The notes beneath the pieces are model-generated. The model was not told the origin of the DNA and ran no database searches. It saw only the letters and a program-made list of their open reading frames with translations. Below, piece after piece: positions 8,653-17,005 of a stretch of 64,000 nucleotides of DNA (position 1 is the stretch's first letter; each line of letters starts with the position of its first letter). The DNA is from a bacterium (GTDB lineage: Bacteria > Actinomycetota > Acidimicrobiia > Spongiisociales > Spongiisociaceae), in NCBI GenBank assembly GCA_028821235.1, contig JAPPGV010000089.1:1-64000 (forward strand), written 5' to 3'. A program made the translations under genes and the position numbers.

Positions 8653-10306
8653 GTCCCGGGTAGCCGAAATCAGGACCTCTGACCTGTCCGCTCCGTCGCC
8701 CGCGACGGTCGAGGTAGTGCGGAACGCGTTCATCTCCGGCGCGGAGCAGATGCGGCGGAACCTGTACCGGAGCGCCTACAGCCCGGTGATCTACGAGGCC
8801 AAGGACTGCTCGGTGGGCATCTTCGACGCCGAGGGACGCCTGCTGGGGCAGGCGCCGGGCCTTCCGTTCTTCCTGGGAAGCTTGGGCGGGACGCTCCGGG
8901 CGGTGATCGGCATCAAGGGGTACGAGGTCTTCCGGGAGGGAGATGTCTGGATCGTCAATGACTCGACCATCGCCGGGAGCCACCTCAACGACGTGACCGT
9001 CTTCGCTCCGATCTTCGTTGACGGGTTGTTGCGCGGGTTCTCGGCGGCGAAGGCCCACTGGAACGATATCGGCGCCAAGCGGGCCGGCTACGTGGGTGAC
9101 AGCACGGACATCTTCCAGGAAGGTCTGCGAATAGGCCCGACCTGCATCTTCCGGGAGGGTCGGGTCGATCAGCAGATCGTGGACCTGATCGCCCTCAATT
9201 CCAGGTTCCCGACCGCGATGGTGGGTGACCTGATGGCCGAGATAAGTGCCTGCCGTACCGGGGTGGAGCGGTTCCGGTCGATCGTGCGCCGTTTCGGGTG
9301 GGATCAGGTCGAGACCGCCGTCCGGCTGGTGTTCGAGCAGGCGGAGGCCGAGGACCGTGCCTCGGTGGCGGAGATTCCCGATGGTGTCTACGTGGCCGAC
9401 GGTTACCTCGACGACGACGGTGTCACGGAGGATCCGGTCTACGTGAAGGTCACGGTCACGGTGGAGGGTGACAGCATGACCGTCGACCTCTCCGGCTCCA
9501 ACCGCCAGTGTGTCGGCAGCATCAACAGCGGCATCGTGCAGACCCGGTCCGGCATCGAGCAGGGTTTCAAGTTTCTCGTCAATCCCCACGCTCCGGTGTC
9601 GGGAGGGAACTTCCGCAACCTCGAAGTGATCGCGCCGGAGGGCACCTGCTTCAACCCGGCCGAGACCGCCCCCTGCCTCCACTACGGACCCCACCTGATG
9701 CTGGCCATCGACCTCATGATCAAGGCCTTGAGCGCGGTGATTCCCGAGCGGACCGCGGCGGGACATGTGGGCGATTCGTGGAATGTCAGCATCGTGGGGG
9801 AGAACGAGTTCGGCCTCTTCCTGTCAGGTGAGTCGCTGACCGGGGGTTGGGGTGCGTTCGAGGGAGGGGACGGAGAGTCGGCCCTGACCCACTCGGCGGC
9901 CGGGGAATACCGCAACCAACCGATCGAGTCGTTGGAGAACCGGTATCCGTTCCTTATGCGTCGTCACGCCCTGCGGGACGGGTCGGGCGGTGACGGCAAA
10001 TGGCGCGGTGGGCTGGGGATCATCCGGGAGTACGAACTCCTGGCGCCGTGCACCGTCAACCTCTGGTTCGAGCGCTCCAAGCAACCGTCGTGGGGGCTCT
10101 TCGGTGGCAGGGACGGAGCGCCGCCCGAGGTGTGGGTGCATCGTCCCGGGCACGAGCCCGAAAAGATGCTCAAGGCCAACGGTCTCAAGGTCGAGGCCGG
10201 GACTCGGCTCCTGGTGAAGACCGGTGGGGGAGGGGGCTGGGGAGATCCGGCGGAGCGCAGCGCTACGGACCGTGGACGGGACCGCCGACTAGAGATGGTC
10301 ATCTGA
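8603..10306 (+). CDS. hyuB: Hydantoinase/oxoprolinase family protein, subunit B (copy 2, tandem duplicate)
   Basis: Second HyuB-type subunit, colinear with the preceding copy from PSPATVEVVRNAF to the C-terminal GGGGGWGDP and identical at roughly nine of ten residues by eye. No ATG, GTG or TTG lies in frame between the first copy's stop (8650-8652) and the start of homology. The only conventional upstream start is GTG 8603, inside the end of copy 1, giving a 50-bp overlap and a divergent leader of about 30 residues; a CTG near 8683 is another option. The gene is intact throughout, so it has remained under selection. It probably forms an alternative or heteromeric complex with HyuA. Confidence 0.88.
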   Translation: MPPRTELRTGAWSWSPESRVAEIRTSDLSAPSPATVEVVRNAFISGAEQMRRNLYRSAYSPVIYEAKDCSVGIFDAEGRLLGQAPGLPFFLGSLGGTLRAVIGIKGYEVFREGDVWIVNDSTIAGSHLNDVTVFAPIFVDGLLRGFSAAKAHWNDIGAKRAGYVGDSTDIFQEGLRIGPTCIFREGRVDQQIVDLIALNSRFPTAMVGDLMAEISACRTGVERFRSIVRRFGWDQVETAVRLVFEQAEAEDRASVAEIPDGVYVADGYLDDDGVTEDPVYVKVTVTVEGDSMTVDLSGSNRQCVGSINSGIVQTRSGIEQGFKFLVNPHAPVSGGNFRNLEVIAPEGTCFNPAETAPCLHYGPHLMLAIDLMIKALSAVIPERTAAGHVGDSWNVSIVGENEFGLFLSGESLTGGWGAFEGGDGESALTHSAAGEYRNQPIESLENRYPFLMRRHALRDGSGGDGKWRGGLGIIREYELLAPCTVNLWFERSKQPSWGLFGGRDGAPPEVWVHRPGHEPEKMLKANGLKVEAGTRLLVKTGGGGGWGDPAERSATDRGRDRRLEMVI

Positions 10307-10413
10307 CTTGCGCGCCAGTCCGAGGGTGGGTCCATGCTGGTCTGCTGGAACGACATGATTGTCGCCGAACTCAACGAGCGGACCTAGGCACTATGATAGC
10401 AATGAAATCACCG

Positions 10414-10419
10414 TATAAT
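10414..10419 (+). promoter_or_regulatory. Consensus -10 element of the FitAB-like operon
   Basis: A perfect TATAAT sits 30 bp upstream of the antitoxin start in a locally AT-richer patch (10391-10430). No good -35 box is seen at 16-18 bp. An AGGAG ribosome-binding site lies at 10437-10441, before GTG 10449. The antitoxin probably represses this site. Confidence 0.6.
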
Positions 10420-10448
10420 CCCGTGCAGTTGCTAGCAGGAGTAGGTCA

Positions 10449-10706
10449 GTGGCGAGTATCACCGTGCGGAACCTGGAGGAAGGACTGAAACGTCGGCTGC
10501 GCATCCGGGCGGCCGAGAACGGTAGATCCATGGAACAGGAGGCTCGGGACATTCTGAAGGCAGCTCTGTACGCGCAGCCTTCGACGGGAGAGGACCTCGT
10601 CCGAGCCATCCGGAGCCGGTTTGCGCCCCTGGGTGGTGCTGAATTGGAGTTGCCGCCGCGTGAACCCATGAGGGATCCACCCGACTTCAGCGATCGCGAT
10701 CGATGA
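10449..10706 (+). CDS. FitA-like ribbon-helix-helix antitoxin
   Basis: Small (85 aa) DNA-binding antitoxin. The N-terminal MASITVRNLEEGLKRRLRIR beta-strand/helix and the RSMEQEAR helix match the FitA/Arc ribbon-helix-helix class, which forms dimers that bind the operon's own promoter. The C-terminal half is charged and Pro-rich, as expected for the part that wraps the toxin. GTG 10449 has AGGAG at a good distance. Its TGA overlaps the toxin ATG at 10703, the usual toxin-antitoxin coupling. Confidence 0.88.
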   Translation: MASITVRNLEEGLKRRLRIRAAENGRSMEQEARDILKAALYAQPSTGEDLVRAIRSRFAPLGGAELELPPREPMRDPPDFSDRDR

Positions 10707-11122
10707 TCGTCCTGGATACAAACGTCGTTTCCGAGTTGATACACCCGCATCCTGCTGCCCCGGTGGTCGACTGGTTCTATCGACAGGCCGCCTTACGCCT
10801 CTATCTCTCAAGCATCACCGAAGCCGAGTTACGGTACGGTGTTGAGGTTCTGCCGGAGGGGTCTCGGCGGATGAAGCTCCGAGCTGCGGTTGAAGGGCTT
10901 TTGAGAGAGGACTTTGCGGGGCGTATTCTCCCCTTCGAGAGTGACGCCGCCCGCGCATACGCTTTGATAGCCGCCTCACGACGCGCCACGGGCCGTCCCA
11001 TCAGCCGGGCTGACTGCCAGATAGCTGCGATCGCACGGTCGGTAGGCGCCTCGGTGGCCACGCGGGATACCGGTGGTTTCGAGGGATGCGGTGTCGGCGT
11101 CGTCAATCCGTGGTCTGACTAG
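10703..11122 (+). CDS. FitB/VapC-like PIN-domain toxin
   Basis: PIN-domain ribonuclease toxin of 139 aa. The acidic metal-binding residues are all visible: D5 in MIVLDTNVVSE, E42 in ITEAELRYG, D104 in SRADCQIAA and D122 in TRDTGGF. The arrangement, ISRADCQIAAIA plus a C-terminal VVNPW, is typical of the FitB subgroup. It is translationally coupled to the preceding antitoxin. The module sits between the hydantoinase operon and an unrelated hydrolase gene, as an isolated stability or stress module would. Confidence 0.9.
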   Translation: MIVLDTNVVSELIHPHPAAPVVDWFYRQAALRLYLSSITEAELRYGVEVLPEGSRRMKLRAAVEGLLREDFAGRILPFESDAARAYALIAASRRATGRPISRADCQIAAIARSVGASVATRDTGGFEGCGVGVVNPWSD

Positions 11123-11136
11123 CGAGAGGACTCCAC

Positions 11137-12771
11137 ATGAGTGACATGAACCAGGCGGTGCAGGACCTGGGGGTTGAGTTCTGGGACTGGAGGGTCGTTA
11201 CCGGTTACCGGAGTCCTGACGATGTTCCCCGCCTGGAGCTTGTGCCCGACTGGATCCCGCAGTTCGACGAGGACTCCGCTCGCCACCGGCTGGACAAGGC
11301 CGCTGAATTCCGGCAGCGATGGGAGGACCTCGACGTGTCGGGCGAGCCGGTTCCCACCCAGGTCGACTACCGGCTGATCGGCTCCGCCATCTCCCGCGTG
11401 GAGTGGGAGACCAGGATCCTGCGCTCTTGGGAGAGGGATGCGGTCATGCAGGTCCATCAGGCCCTCGGCACCTATTACGACTCGCTGCTCTGCCCGCCGC
11501 CGTTCGACGGAGATCGCCAGGAGGGCATCATCCACAAGCTCCACATGGTGGGTCCCCAGCTCGAAGTCGCTCTCGAGAACCTGGCCCGAGCGGGTACTTC
11601 TGCTCTGGCCGGGTCGGCCATCCGCCTGCTCGAGGATATCGACTCGGCGCTGCCCGAGTCGATAGACGAATTGAGCGGATTCTTCGACGCATCCCGTCGG
11701 AGCTCCCTCGCCGAGGCCGGCGACCAGGCCACCGAGCACCTGGTGTCGTTCCGCGAGTGGCTGCGGGAGCACCAGGACGGGATGGCTGCCCCGCAGCCGG
11801 TAGGGCGCGACAGCTTCATGTGGTACCTCCGGAACGTGGCGCTCCTCCCCCTACAGCCCGAGGAGATGGTGCTGCTGGCCCAGCGGGAGCTCTACCGCAA
11901 CTACGCCTGGGAGGAGGTGGAGCGCAACCGGTACGGGGACACGCCCGTGCCCGACCGATTCCCGACCGCCGAGGCCCAATGCGAGCAGCAGGCCCGGGAT
12001 GAGCAGGCGGTGCGGGAGTTCTACGAGAACGAGAACCTCCTAACCCAACCCGAGTCGCTCCGCCGCTACCTCACCGCGCCCCGGCCGGGGTACGTGCGGC
12101 CTCTCAACTGGCTGGGGGTGGGCAACGATCTGACCTCAGATCAGCGTCTCGACGAGGACGCGTACACCTACGTGTGGGATCCCAACCAGCCCCTGTCCTA
12201 TTTCTACGAGGCCAACGCCCGTGATCCCCGGCTGGGCATCATGCACGAGGGCGTCCATTACAAGCAGCTGGCCCTGTCCTGGGCCAATCCGAACCCGCTA
12301 CGACGGCGCTACTACGACTCGATCAGCAATGAGGGCCTGGCCCACTACAACGAAGCTTTGATGCTCCAGGCCGGCCTGTTCGACGACGCTCCCTGGTCGA
12401 GGCTGGTGACCCAGAACTTCAAGCGACTCCGTAGCCTGCGGACGGTGGTGGACGTGAGTCTGGCCACCGGGGCCATCACCCTCGAGGAGGGGATGAAGAT
12501 GTTCGAGGAGTTGATCCCGGTCGATCCCCAGACCGCTCTAGAGGAGACGTCGATGTACGTCTCCAACCCCGGTCTGGCGATGGCCTACATGGTCGGCAAG
12601 CTCGAGATCATCCGCCTGCTGGGCGATGCCAAGAAGAAGCTTGGCGCCGAGTTCAGCCTGCGATGGTTCCACGACCATCTGTGGAGCAACGGCAACGTCC
12701 CCATCTCGCTGCTCCGTTGGGAGATGCTGGACGACCCGAGCGACATCGAGGCCATCGACCGCGCCGGTTGA
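11137..12771 (+). CDS. DUF885 family metallohydrolase
   Basis: Protein of 544 aa, largely helical, matching the DUF885 family of putative zinc metallopeptidases/carboxypeptidases. The zinc-binding HExxH appears as MHEGVHYKQ at about residues 370-374, with a downstream NEGLAHYNEAL element supplying the likely third ligand glutamate near 399. No signal peptide is visible, so it is predicted cytosolic. ATG 11137 is preceded by GAGAGGA about 9 bp upstream. It is only 14 bp after the toxin gene but is probably not functionally related to it. The natural substrate of this family is poorly known. Confidence 0.85.
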   Translation: MSDMNQAVQDLGVEFWDWRVVTGYRSPDDVPRLELVPDWIPQFDEDSARHRLDKAAEFRQRWEDLDVSGEPVPTQVDYRLIGSAISRVEWETRILRSWERDAVMQVHQALGTYYDSLLCPPPFDGDRQEGIIHKLHMVGPQLEVALENLARAGTSALAGSAIRLLEDIDSALPESIDELSGFFDASRRSSLAEAGDQATEHLVSFREWLREHQDGMAAPQPVGRDSFMWYLRNVALLPLQPEEMVLLAQRELYRNYAWEEVERNRYGDTPVPDRFPTAEAQCEQQARDEQAVREFYENENLLTQPESLRRYLTAPRPGYVRPLNWLGVGNDLTSDQRLDEDAYTYVWDPNQPLSYFYEANARDPRLGIMHEGVHYKQLALSWANPNPLRRRYYDSISNEGLAHYNEALMLQAGLFDDAPWSRLVTQNFKRLRSLRTVVDVSLATGAITLEEGMKMFEELIPVDPQTALEETSMYVSNPGLAMAYMVGKLEIIRLLGDAKKKLGAEFSLRWFHDHLWSNGNVPISLLRWEMLDDPSDIEAIDRAG

Positions 12772-12873
12772 CATGGGTCCCGCGAGACATGATGTCAAAC
12801 CCACGCGGCTGGATCTCGTATTGTGCGGGTTGGTTGAAGCCGGGACTGTAGGGCGGCGCCACCGGAGGACCCC

Positions 12874-13617
12874 ATGACCGAGAGCATCCGTGAGCAGGTA
12901 CGGCAGAGCTACGCCAACGCTGCTCGCGCCACCATGACCCGGGTGGTCGAGACCGAGCCGGAGTTCGAGCTCGCGTCCAGCCTCTACGCGCCTTCCGACA
13001 TCGACCAGCTTCCGATGGCAGCTGCCGAAGGATCCCTCGGCTGCGGAAATCCGGTTGCCGTGGCCGAGCTATGCCCTGGCGAGGTCGTGCTGGACCTCGG
13101 TTCGGGCGGGGGGATCGACGTGCTGCTGTCGGCTCGGAGGGTCGGCCCGGCCGGATTCGCCTACGGCTTGGACATGACCGATGAGATGCTGGACCTGGCG
13201 CGAGCCAATGCCGTTGAGGCGGGGGTGAGCAACGTCGAATTCCTCAAGGGCTACATGGAGCACATCCCGCTGCCCGACGCCTCCGTAGACGTGATCATCT
13301 CCAACTGCGTGATCAACCTGTCGGAGGACAAGAGGGCAGTGTTCGCAGAGATCGCCCGAGTGCTCCGTCCCGGCGGGCGGGTAGGGGTGACCGATGTGGT
13401 GGCCGACGATGCCCTCACTCCGGAGCAGCGGAAGGAGCGCGGCTCGTGGGTCGGATGCATCGCCGGGGCGCCCTCATTCACCGAGTACCGGCAGGGTCTG
13501 GAGTCGGCCGGCCTGGTCGACGTGGAGATCACTCCCACCCACCAGATGGCGGACACGGCGAACTCCGTAGCCGTCATGGGGGTTCACTCCGCCGTCATCC
13601 GGGCTCGTCGTCCCTGA
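12874..13617 (+). CDS. arsM: ArsM-like arsenite S-adenosylmethionine methyltransferase
   Basis: SAM-dependent methyltransferase of 247 aa. The SAM-binding motif I is [15 protein letters not shown] (about residues 71-85). Three cysteines match the As(III)-binding triad of ArsM: C57 in SLGCGNP, C145 in [11 protein letters not shown] and C195 in VGCIAGAP. These motifs separate ArsM from generic UbiE-type methyltransferases. The likely role is methylation of arsenite to volatile or less reactive species. No arsR, arsB or arsC is visible nearby; the convergent downstream gene is a cation-diffusion-type transporter. ATG 12874 is preceded by GGAGGA 7 bp upstream. Confidence 0.86.
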   Translation: MTESIREQVRQSYANAARATMTRVVETEPEFELASSLYAPSDIDQLPMAAAEGSLGCGNPVAVAELCPGEVVLDLGSGGGIDVLLSARRVGPAGFAYGLDMTDEMLDLARANAVEAGVSNVEFLKGYMEHIPLPDASVDVIISNCVINLSEDKRAVFAEIARVLRPGGRVGVTDVVADDALTPEQRKERGSWVGCIAGAPSFTEYRQGLESAGLVDVEITPTHQMADTANSVAVMGVHSAVIRARRP

Positions 13618-13698
13618 ACAGCGGACTCACGCGCACACTCCCTTCGACCCCGATCACCGACTCGTAGCGGCCCGCACAAGGGTTGCCATCGGATCGGG

Positions 13699-14349
13699 TC
13701 AGCAGCACGCCAGTCCGATCCTCCAGGTCCGTCCGGCCTCGACGGCTATCAGCGAAGCCAGGCCGAGGGCCGCCAGCGGATCGGCCCACCACCAGCCGAG
13801 AACGGCGTTAGCGACCAGTCCGATCAGGGCGACGACCGAGAGCTTCCAGCAGAAGTCGGTCTGGGCGGCGTCGGCCTCCATGGCATGGCTGTGCAGGGCC
13901 AGAGCTACGGCTCGTTTGGCGTTGGCCAACCACTTCATCACGGCTATCGACAACACCAGCAAAGCCACACCGACCGCCGAGGCGGACGGCCGCTCACCGC
14001 TCACCAGGGCGACCGTTGCGTCCGCAGCCACATAGAGCGCCAGTAACCAGAGGCTGAGGGCCACTCCTCGCCGGGCGATGCCCTCCACCCGGTCGATACG
14101 TTCCGGGTCCCTGGAGCGCCGCTCGGCGGCGATACGCCAGAGGATTACAGCGCCGGAGACGGTCTCGACGAAGCTGTCGATCCCGAACCCGAGGAGGGCC
14201 ACGCTGCCGGCGGCCATAGCCGCTGCCACGGCGATGATCCCCTCCACCGCGTTCCACCCCACGGTCAGCCATTCGAGCCGCAGCGCACGCCGGAGCAGCC
14301 TCTTGCGGCCTCTGTCTGGCTGTTCGTGGGTCATGCGCTTCCTGCCCAT
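13699..14349 (-). CDS. Cation diffusion facilitator-like membrane transporter
   Basis: Short (216 aa) integral membrane protein with about five or six hydrophobic helices. The first two, EWLTVGWNAVEGIIAVAAA and SVALLGFGIDSFVETVSG, carry the polar D/S positions typical of the metal site in CDF proteins. A second likely pair is the HSHAMEADAAQTDFCWK region. It lacks the long cytoplasmic C-terminal domain of classical CDF zinc exporters, as the TMEM163-like/short CDF group does. It probably exports a divalent cation. It is transcribed toward arsM and ends in two cysteines (GLACC), which could bind soft metals. Confidence 0.78.
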   Translation of the reverse strand: MGRKRMTHEQPDRGRKRLLRRALRLEWLTVGWNAVEGIIAVAAAMAAGSVALLGFGIDSFVETVSGAVILWRIAAERRSRDPERIDRVEGIARRGVALSLWLLALYVAADATVALVSGERPSASAVGVALLVLSIAVMKWLANAKRAVALALHSHAMEADAAQTDFCWKLSVVALIGLVANAVLGWWWADPLAALGLASLIAVEAGRTWRIGLACC

Positions 14350-14374
14350 GATTGACTAGGCACCAGCTATGAAA

Positions 14375-15358
14375 CTAGTTCTTGAGTCTTTTCCTCGCAC
14401 GGGAGAGAGAACTCTCCAGCAGTTCTTGCCTGTACGGCTCAAATTGTTGCCTAAACAGGCGGTATCTCTCGACGACCCAGTTGTGGACTTCGTCCCACGA
14501 ATCCGTAAGGTCCGAAAAATCCTCTGGGTAGTAGCTCATAATCGTGCTTCCTCGATCTCGCTGCCACCGGCGTTCCCACTCCAGGTCTCCCAAGATTGAT
14601 TCGATGTCACTCCTGTCTTCCTCTAGCCGGTCGAACGCCCAATGGCACCAGTCCAAGCTTTGATTACCGCGAGTGTCCAACTGGAACGAGAAAAAGATCC
14701 GATCACGGAAGTCAACCGAGTAGTTGAGCCCATCAAGGTGTTGGATTGCCAACCACGGTTTAGTGTGATCGCTCGTCGGGCCAAGTGGAAGATCAGCGAG
14801 TCTCAGCTTCTCTTGCAAGCGTTCCCGGAATCTGCGAAATCTCCTTCGGGGTGGGCGCGAGACGACATTTCTCTTCCGCCAGTCGTTCGGAGCAGCGACG
14901 ACGCGAAAGTATGGGGCTGGCGGGGACCCGTCGATCGTCCACACTTCAATGACGACACCGAAGAACTTCGTCTGTGTGTCGGTTCGTTGATTGAGCCACT
15001 GCAACACTTGCCAGTGTTCGTCCTCGAACTCTTTGGCGATCCAGATAACGACATCGGCGTCCTTGCCAGCAGCATAGATCAGGAGCCTGCCTAGGTGATC
15101 GCCGTCGCTGTTAGCAAGCTGGTTCTCGATAATCACGGGACGACCGCTGCTGTCAGTGGCCATAATGTCCAGAAAGCGCTTGCCGACGGATGATTCCCGT
15201 TCTTGTGTTTCCAGCTCGATCCCCAGAGATTCTCCAAGCTCGGCGATATGGTCTGCCAACCACCGTGTGAAATGATCTGCTTCACTGGGCCAAACGCTTC
15301 GGAGGGCAACCCTCTTGATCCTTGAGAGTGGCGGTTGACCTACGTCACTTTCATTCAT
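14375..15358 (-). CDS. DUF4268 domain protein with PD-(D/E)XK nuclease-like fold
   Basis: Protein of 327 aa. Residues ~25-150 show a restriction-endonuclease-like pattern (KRFLDIMATD, then VIIENQLANSDGDHLGRLLIYAAG), as found in proteins annotated with a C-terminal DUF4268 domain. The RRRFRRFRERLQEKLR stretch begins the second domain. Such proteins are usually solitary and of unproven function; nucleic-acid cleavage in defence is plausible but unproved. The coding sequence is clearly AT-richer than its neighbours and uses codons rare elsewhere in the window, which suggests recent acquisition. No methyltransferase or specificity gene is adjacent. Confidence 0.78.
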   Translation of the reverse strand: MNESDVGQPPLSRIKRVALRSVWPSEADHFTRWLADHIAELGESLGIELETQERESSVGKRFLDIMATDSSGRPVIIENQLANSDGDHLGRLLIYAAGKDADVVIWIAKEFEDEHWQVLQWLNQRTDTQTKFFGVVIEVWTIDGSPPAPYFRVVAAPNDWRKRNVVSRPPRRRFRRFRERLQEKLRLADLPLGPTSDHTKPWLAIQHLDGLNYSVDFRDRIFFSFQLDTRGNQSLDWCHWAFDRLEEDRSDIESILGDLEWERRWQRDRGSTIMSYYPEDFSDLTDSWDEVHNWVVERYRLFRQQFEPYRQELLESSLSRARKRLKN

Positions 15359-15663
15359 GAGCGAACCGTACCATTACGACCAGCATTCCCTGGGAGAGCG
15401 CCGACGCAGCCGCTAGCCATGCCGATACTCCCTGGCTGCAGGGTGCCATACGGGGTTCAAACTGGATTCCCTAAGGCTCGTCCATCCTGCACGGGGTCGG
15501 TTGGTGGTGTCGAGACTCCGATCTAGCAACAATGACGGTGGTCTTGCGTCGGCATGACCGAACGGACGGTCCGAATGAGAGCGTTCTCCGCCGGATGTGT
15601 GGGGGCACATCGGCCCGTCCGACCGCCCACTAGCATCGGGGGTCGCCGCAACAGAAACCTGGA
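15359..15663. other. Divergent intergenic region, no gene recognised
   Basis: These 305 bp separate the DUF4268 gene (leftward) from the molybdenum hydroxylase operon (rightward) and should hold both promoters. I see no convincing -35/-10 pair, RNA gene or repeat. A stop codon at 15631 blocks upstream extension of the rightward gene. Confidence 0.6.
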
Positions 15664-16545
15664 TTGGATTACCTTCGACCTCGCACGTGGCAGGATGCTG
15701 TAGCGCTGAAGACGGAGAACCCTGCCGCGGTTCCCATCAACGGCGGCACCGATCTCATGGTCGATCTCAACTTCGCCCGCTGCCGGCCGGCGGCTCTCCT
15801 CGATCTGTCCCATCTCGACGGACTCAAGCGGTGGGGCAAGAGCAACGGTACGGTCGAGCTCTGGGCCGGCGTCACCTACACCGATGTGTTGGAGCACCTG
15901 GGGACCGACCTTCCGGCGCTGGCGATCGCCTCGCGGACGGTGGGGTCGCCCCAGATCCGCAACCGGGGGACCATCGGGGGGAATCTCGCCACCGCTTCTC
16001 CCGCCGGGGATTCCCACCCGCCGTTCCTGGCTACGGGCGCGACGGTCCGGGTCGAGTCGATGCGAGGGGTCCGCGATGTTCCGGTCGGGAGTTTCTTCAC
16101 CGGTCCCAAGCGCACCGTGCTGGAGCCGGACGAGCTGATCAGGTCCGTCCTGGTTCCCACCGCTCGGGGGCCACAGCAGTTCTCCAAGGTGGGCACCCGC
16201 AACGCGATGGTGATCGCGGTGGTCTCCTTCGCGCTCGCCTTCGACGTGCCGGGCCGCCATGTGGGGACCGGGATCGGTTCCGCAGCCCCCACGCCGATCG
16301 AGGCCGCCGGCGCCGCCGCCTACCTGGAGCAGGAACTAGACCGCGGCGGGTATTGGCAGGATTATCGAGAGCTTCCCGCCGGGATCGTGGAGGGCTTCTC
16401 CGAGCGGGTAGCGGCCGCCGCCCGGCCGATCGACGACGTGCGCGGTCCGGCCCGATACCGTGTCCATGCTCTTCGCGTCATGGCCCGCCGGACCCTGCGC
16501 TGGGCCTGGTCGGCCCTGGCGACGGATGGATCCCGTGCTCATTGA
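15664..16545 (+). CDS. Xanthine/CO-dehydrogenase-family FAD-binding subunit (medium subunit)
   Basis: FAD-binding subunit of a molybdenum hydroxylase (293 aa), passing electrons from the 2Fe-2S subunit to an acceptor. The two FAD pyrophosphate motifs of the CoxM/XdhB family are seen: VPINGGTDLMVDL (about residues 23-35) and TIGGNLATASPAGD (about 104-117). The C-terminal CO-dehydrogenase flavoprotein domain follows. No ATG or GTG is available after the in-frame stop at 15631, so TTG 15664 is taken as the start. The ribosome-binding site is weak. It overlaps the next gene by 20 bp. Order FAD, 2Fe-2S, GTPase, molybdopterin subunit makes this a complete enzyme locus. Confidence 0.9.
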   Translation: MDYLRPRTWQDAVALKTENPAAVPINGGTDLMVDLNFARCRPAALLDLSHLDGLKRWGKSNGTVELWAGVTYTDVLEHLGTDLPALAIASRTVGSPQIRNRGTIGGNLATASPAGDSHPPFLATGATVRVESMRGVRDVPVGSFFTGPKRTVLEPDELIRSVLVPTARGPQQFSKVGTRNAMVIAVVSFALAFDVPGRHVGTGIGSAAPTPIEAAGAAAYLEQELDRGGYWQDYRELPAGIVEGFSERVAAAARPIDDVRGPARYRVHALRVMARRTLRWAWSALATDGSRAH

Positions 16546-17005
16546 GTTGACCGTGAACGGCAGGAGCCGTACGGCCGAGAATGTCTGGGCCGGTGAGAGC
16601 CTCCTGTACCTCCTCAGGGAGCGGCTGGGTCTGAGGGGCTCGAAGGACGCCTGTGAACAGGGAGAGTGCGGATCATGTTCCGTGTACCTGGACGGTGAAC
16701 TTGTCTGTGCGTGCCTGGTGTCGGCCGGCCAGGCCGATGGCGCCGAGGTGGTGACGGTGGAGGGCCTGTCGGACGGGGAGGCGCTCCATCCGATCCAGCA
16801 GGCATACGTGTCCGAGGGGGCGGTCCAGTGCGGCTTCTGCACGCCCGGGCTGATCGTCGCCACCCACTGCCTGCTCGATGCCAACTCCGATCCCTCGGAC
16901 GCCGAGATACGTGAGGCTCTGGCCGGGAACCTCTGCCGGTGCACCGGCTACGAGAAGATCGTCTCCGCGGTCCGGCTGGCTGCGACGGGAACGGCGCCCG
17001 GATGA
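16526..17005 (+). CDS. Xanthine/CO-dehydrogenase-family [2Fe-2S] subunit (small subunit)
   Basis: Iron-sulphur subunit of 159 aa. The N-terminal plant-ferredoxin-like cluster uses C43, C48 and C51 (CEQGECGSC) plus a Cys near 61. The C-terminal cluster uses C102/C105 (QCGFCTPG) and C137/C139 (CRCTGY). All eight-ligand motifs typical of CoxS/XdhC-like subunits are present. The frame is open upstream, but the ATG at 16526 begins the homology, giving a 20-bp overlap with the FAD subunit. Its TGA overlaps the GTPase ATG at 17002. Confidence 0.94.
   Translation: MDPVLIELTVNGRSRTAENVWAGESLLYLLRERLGLRGSKDACEQGECGSCSVYLDGELVCACLVSAGQADGAEVVTVEGLSDGEALHPIQQAYVSEGAVQCGFCTPGLIVATHCLLDANSDPSDAEIREALAGNLCRCTGYEKIVSAVRLAATGTAPG

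Noticed and set aside
10334-10387. 17-codon frame between hyuB and the FitA-like gene
   Set aside because: Too short, no ribosome-binding site and no coding pattern.
15440-15490. GGGTTCAAAC segment resembling a tRNA T-arm
   Set aside because: No cloverleaf, acceptor stem or anticodon arm can be formed around it.
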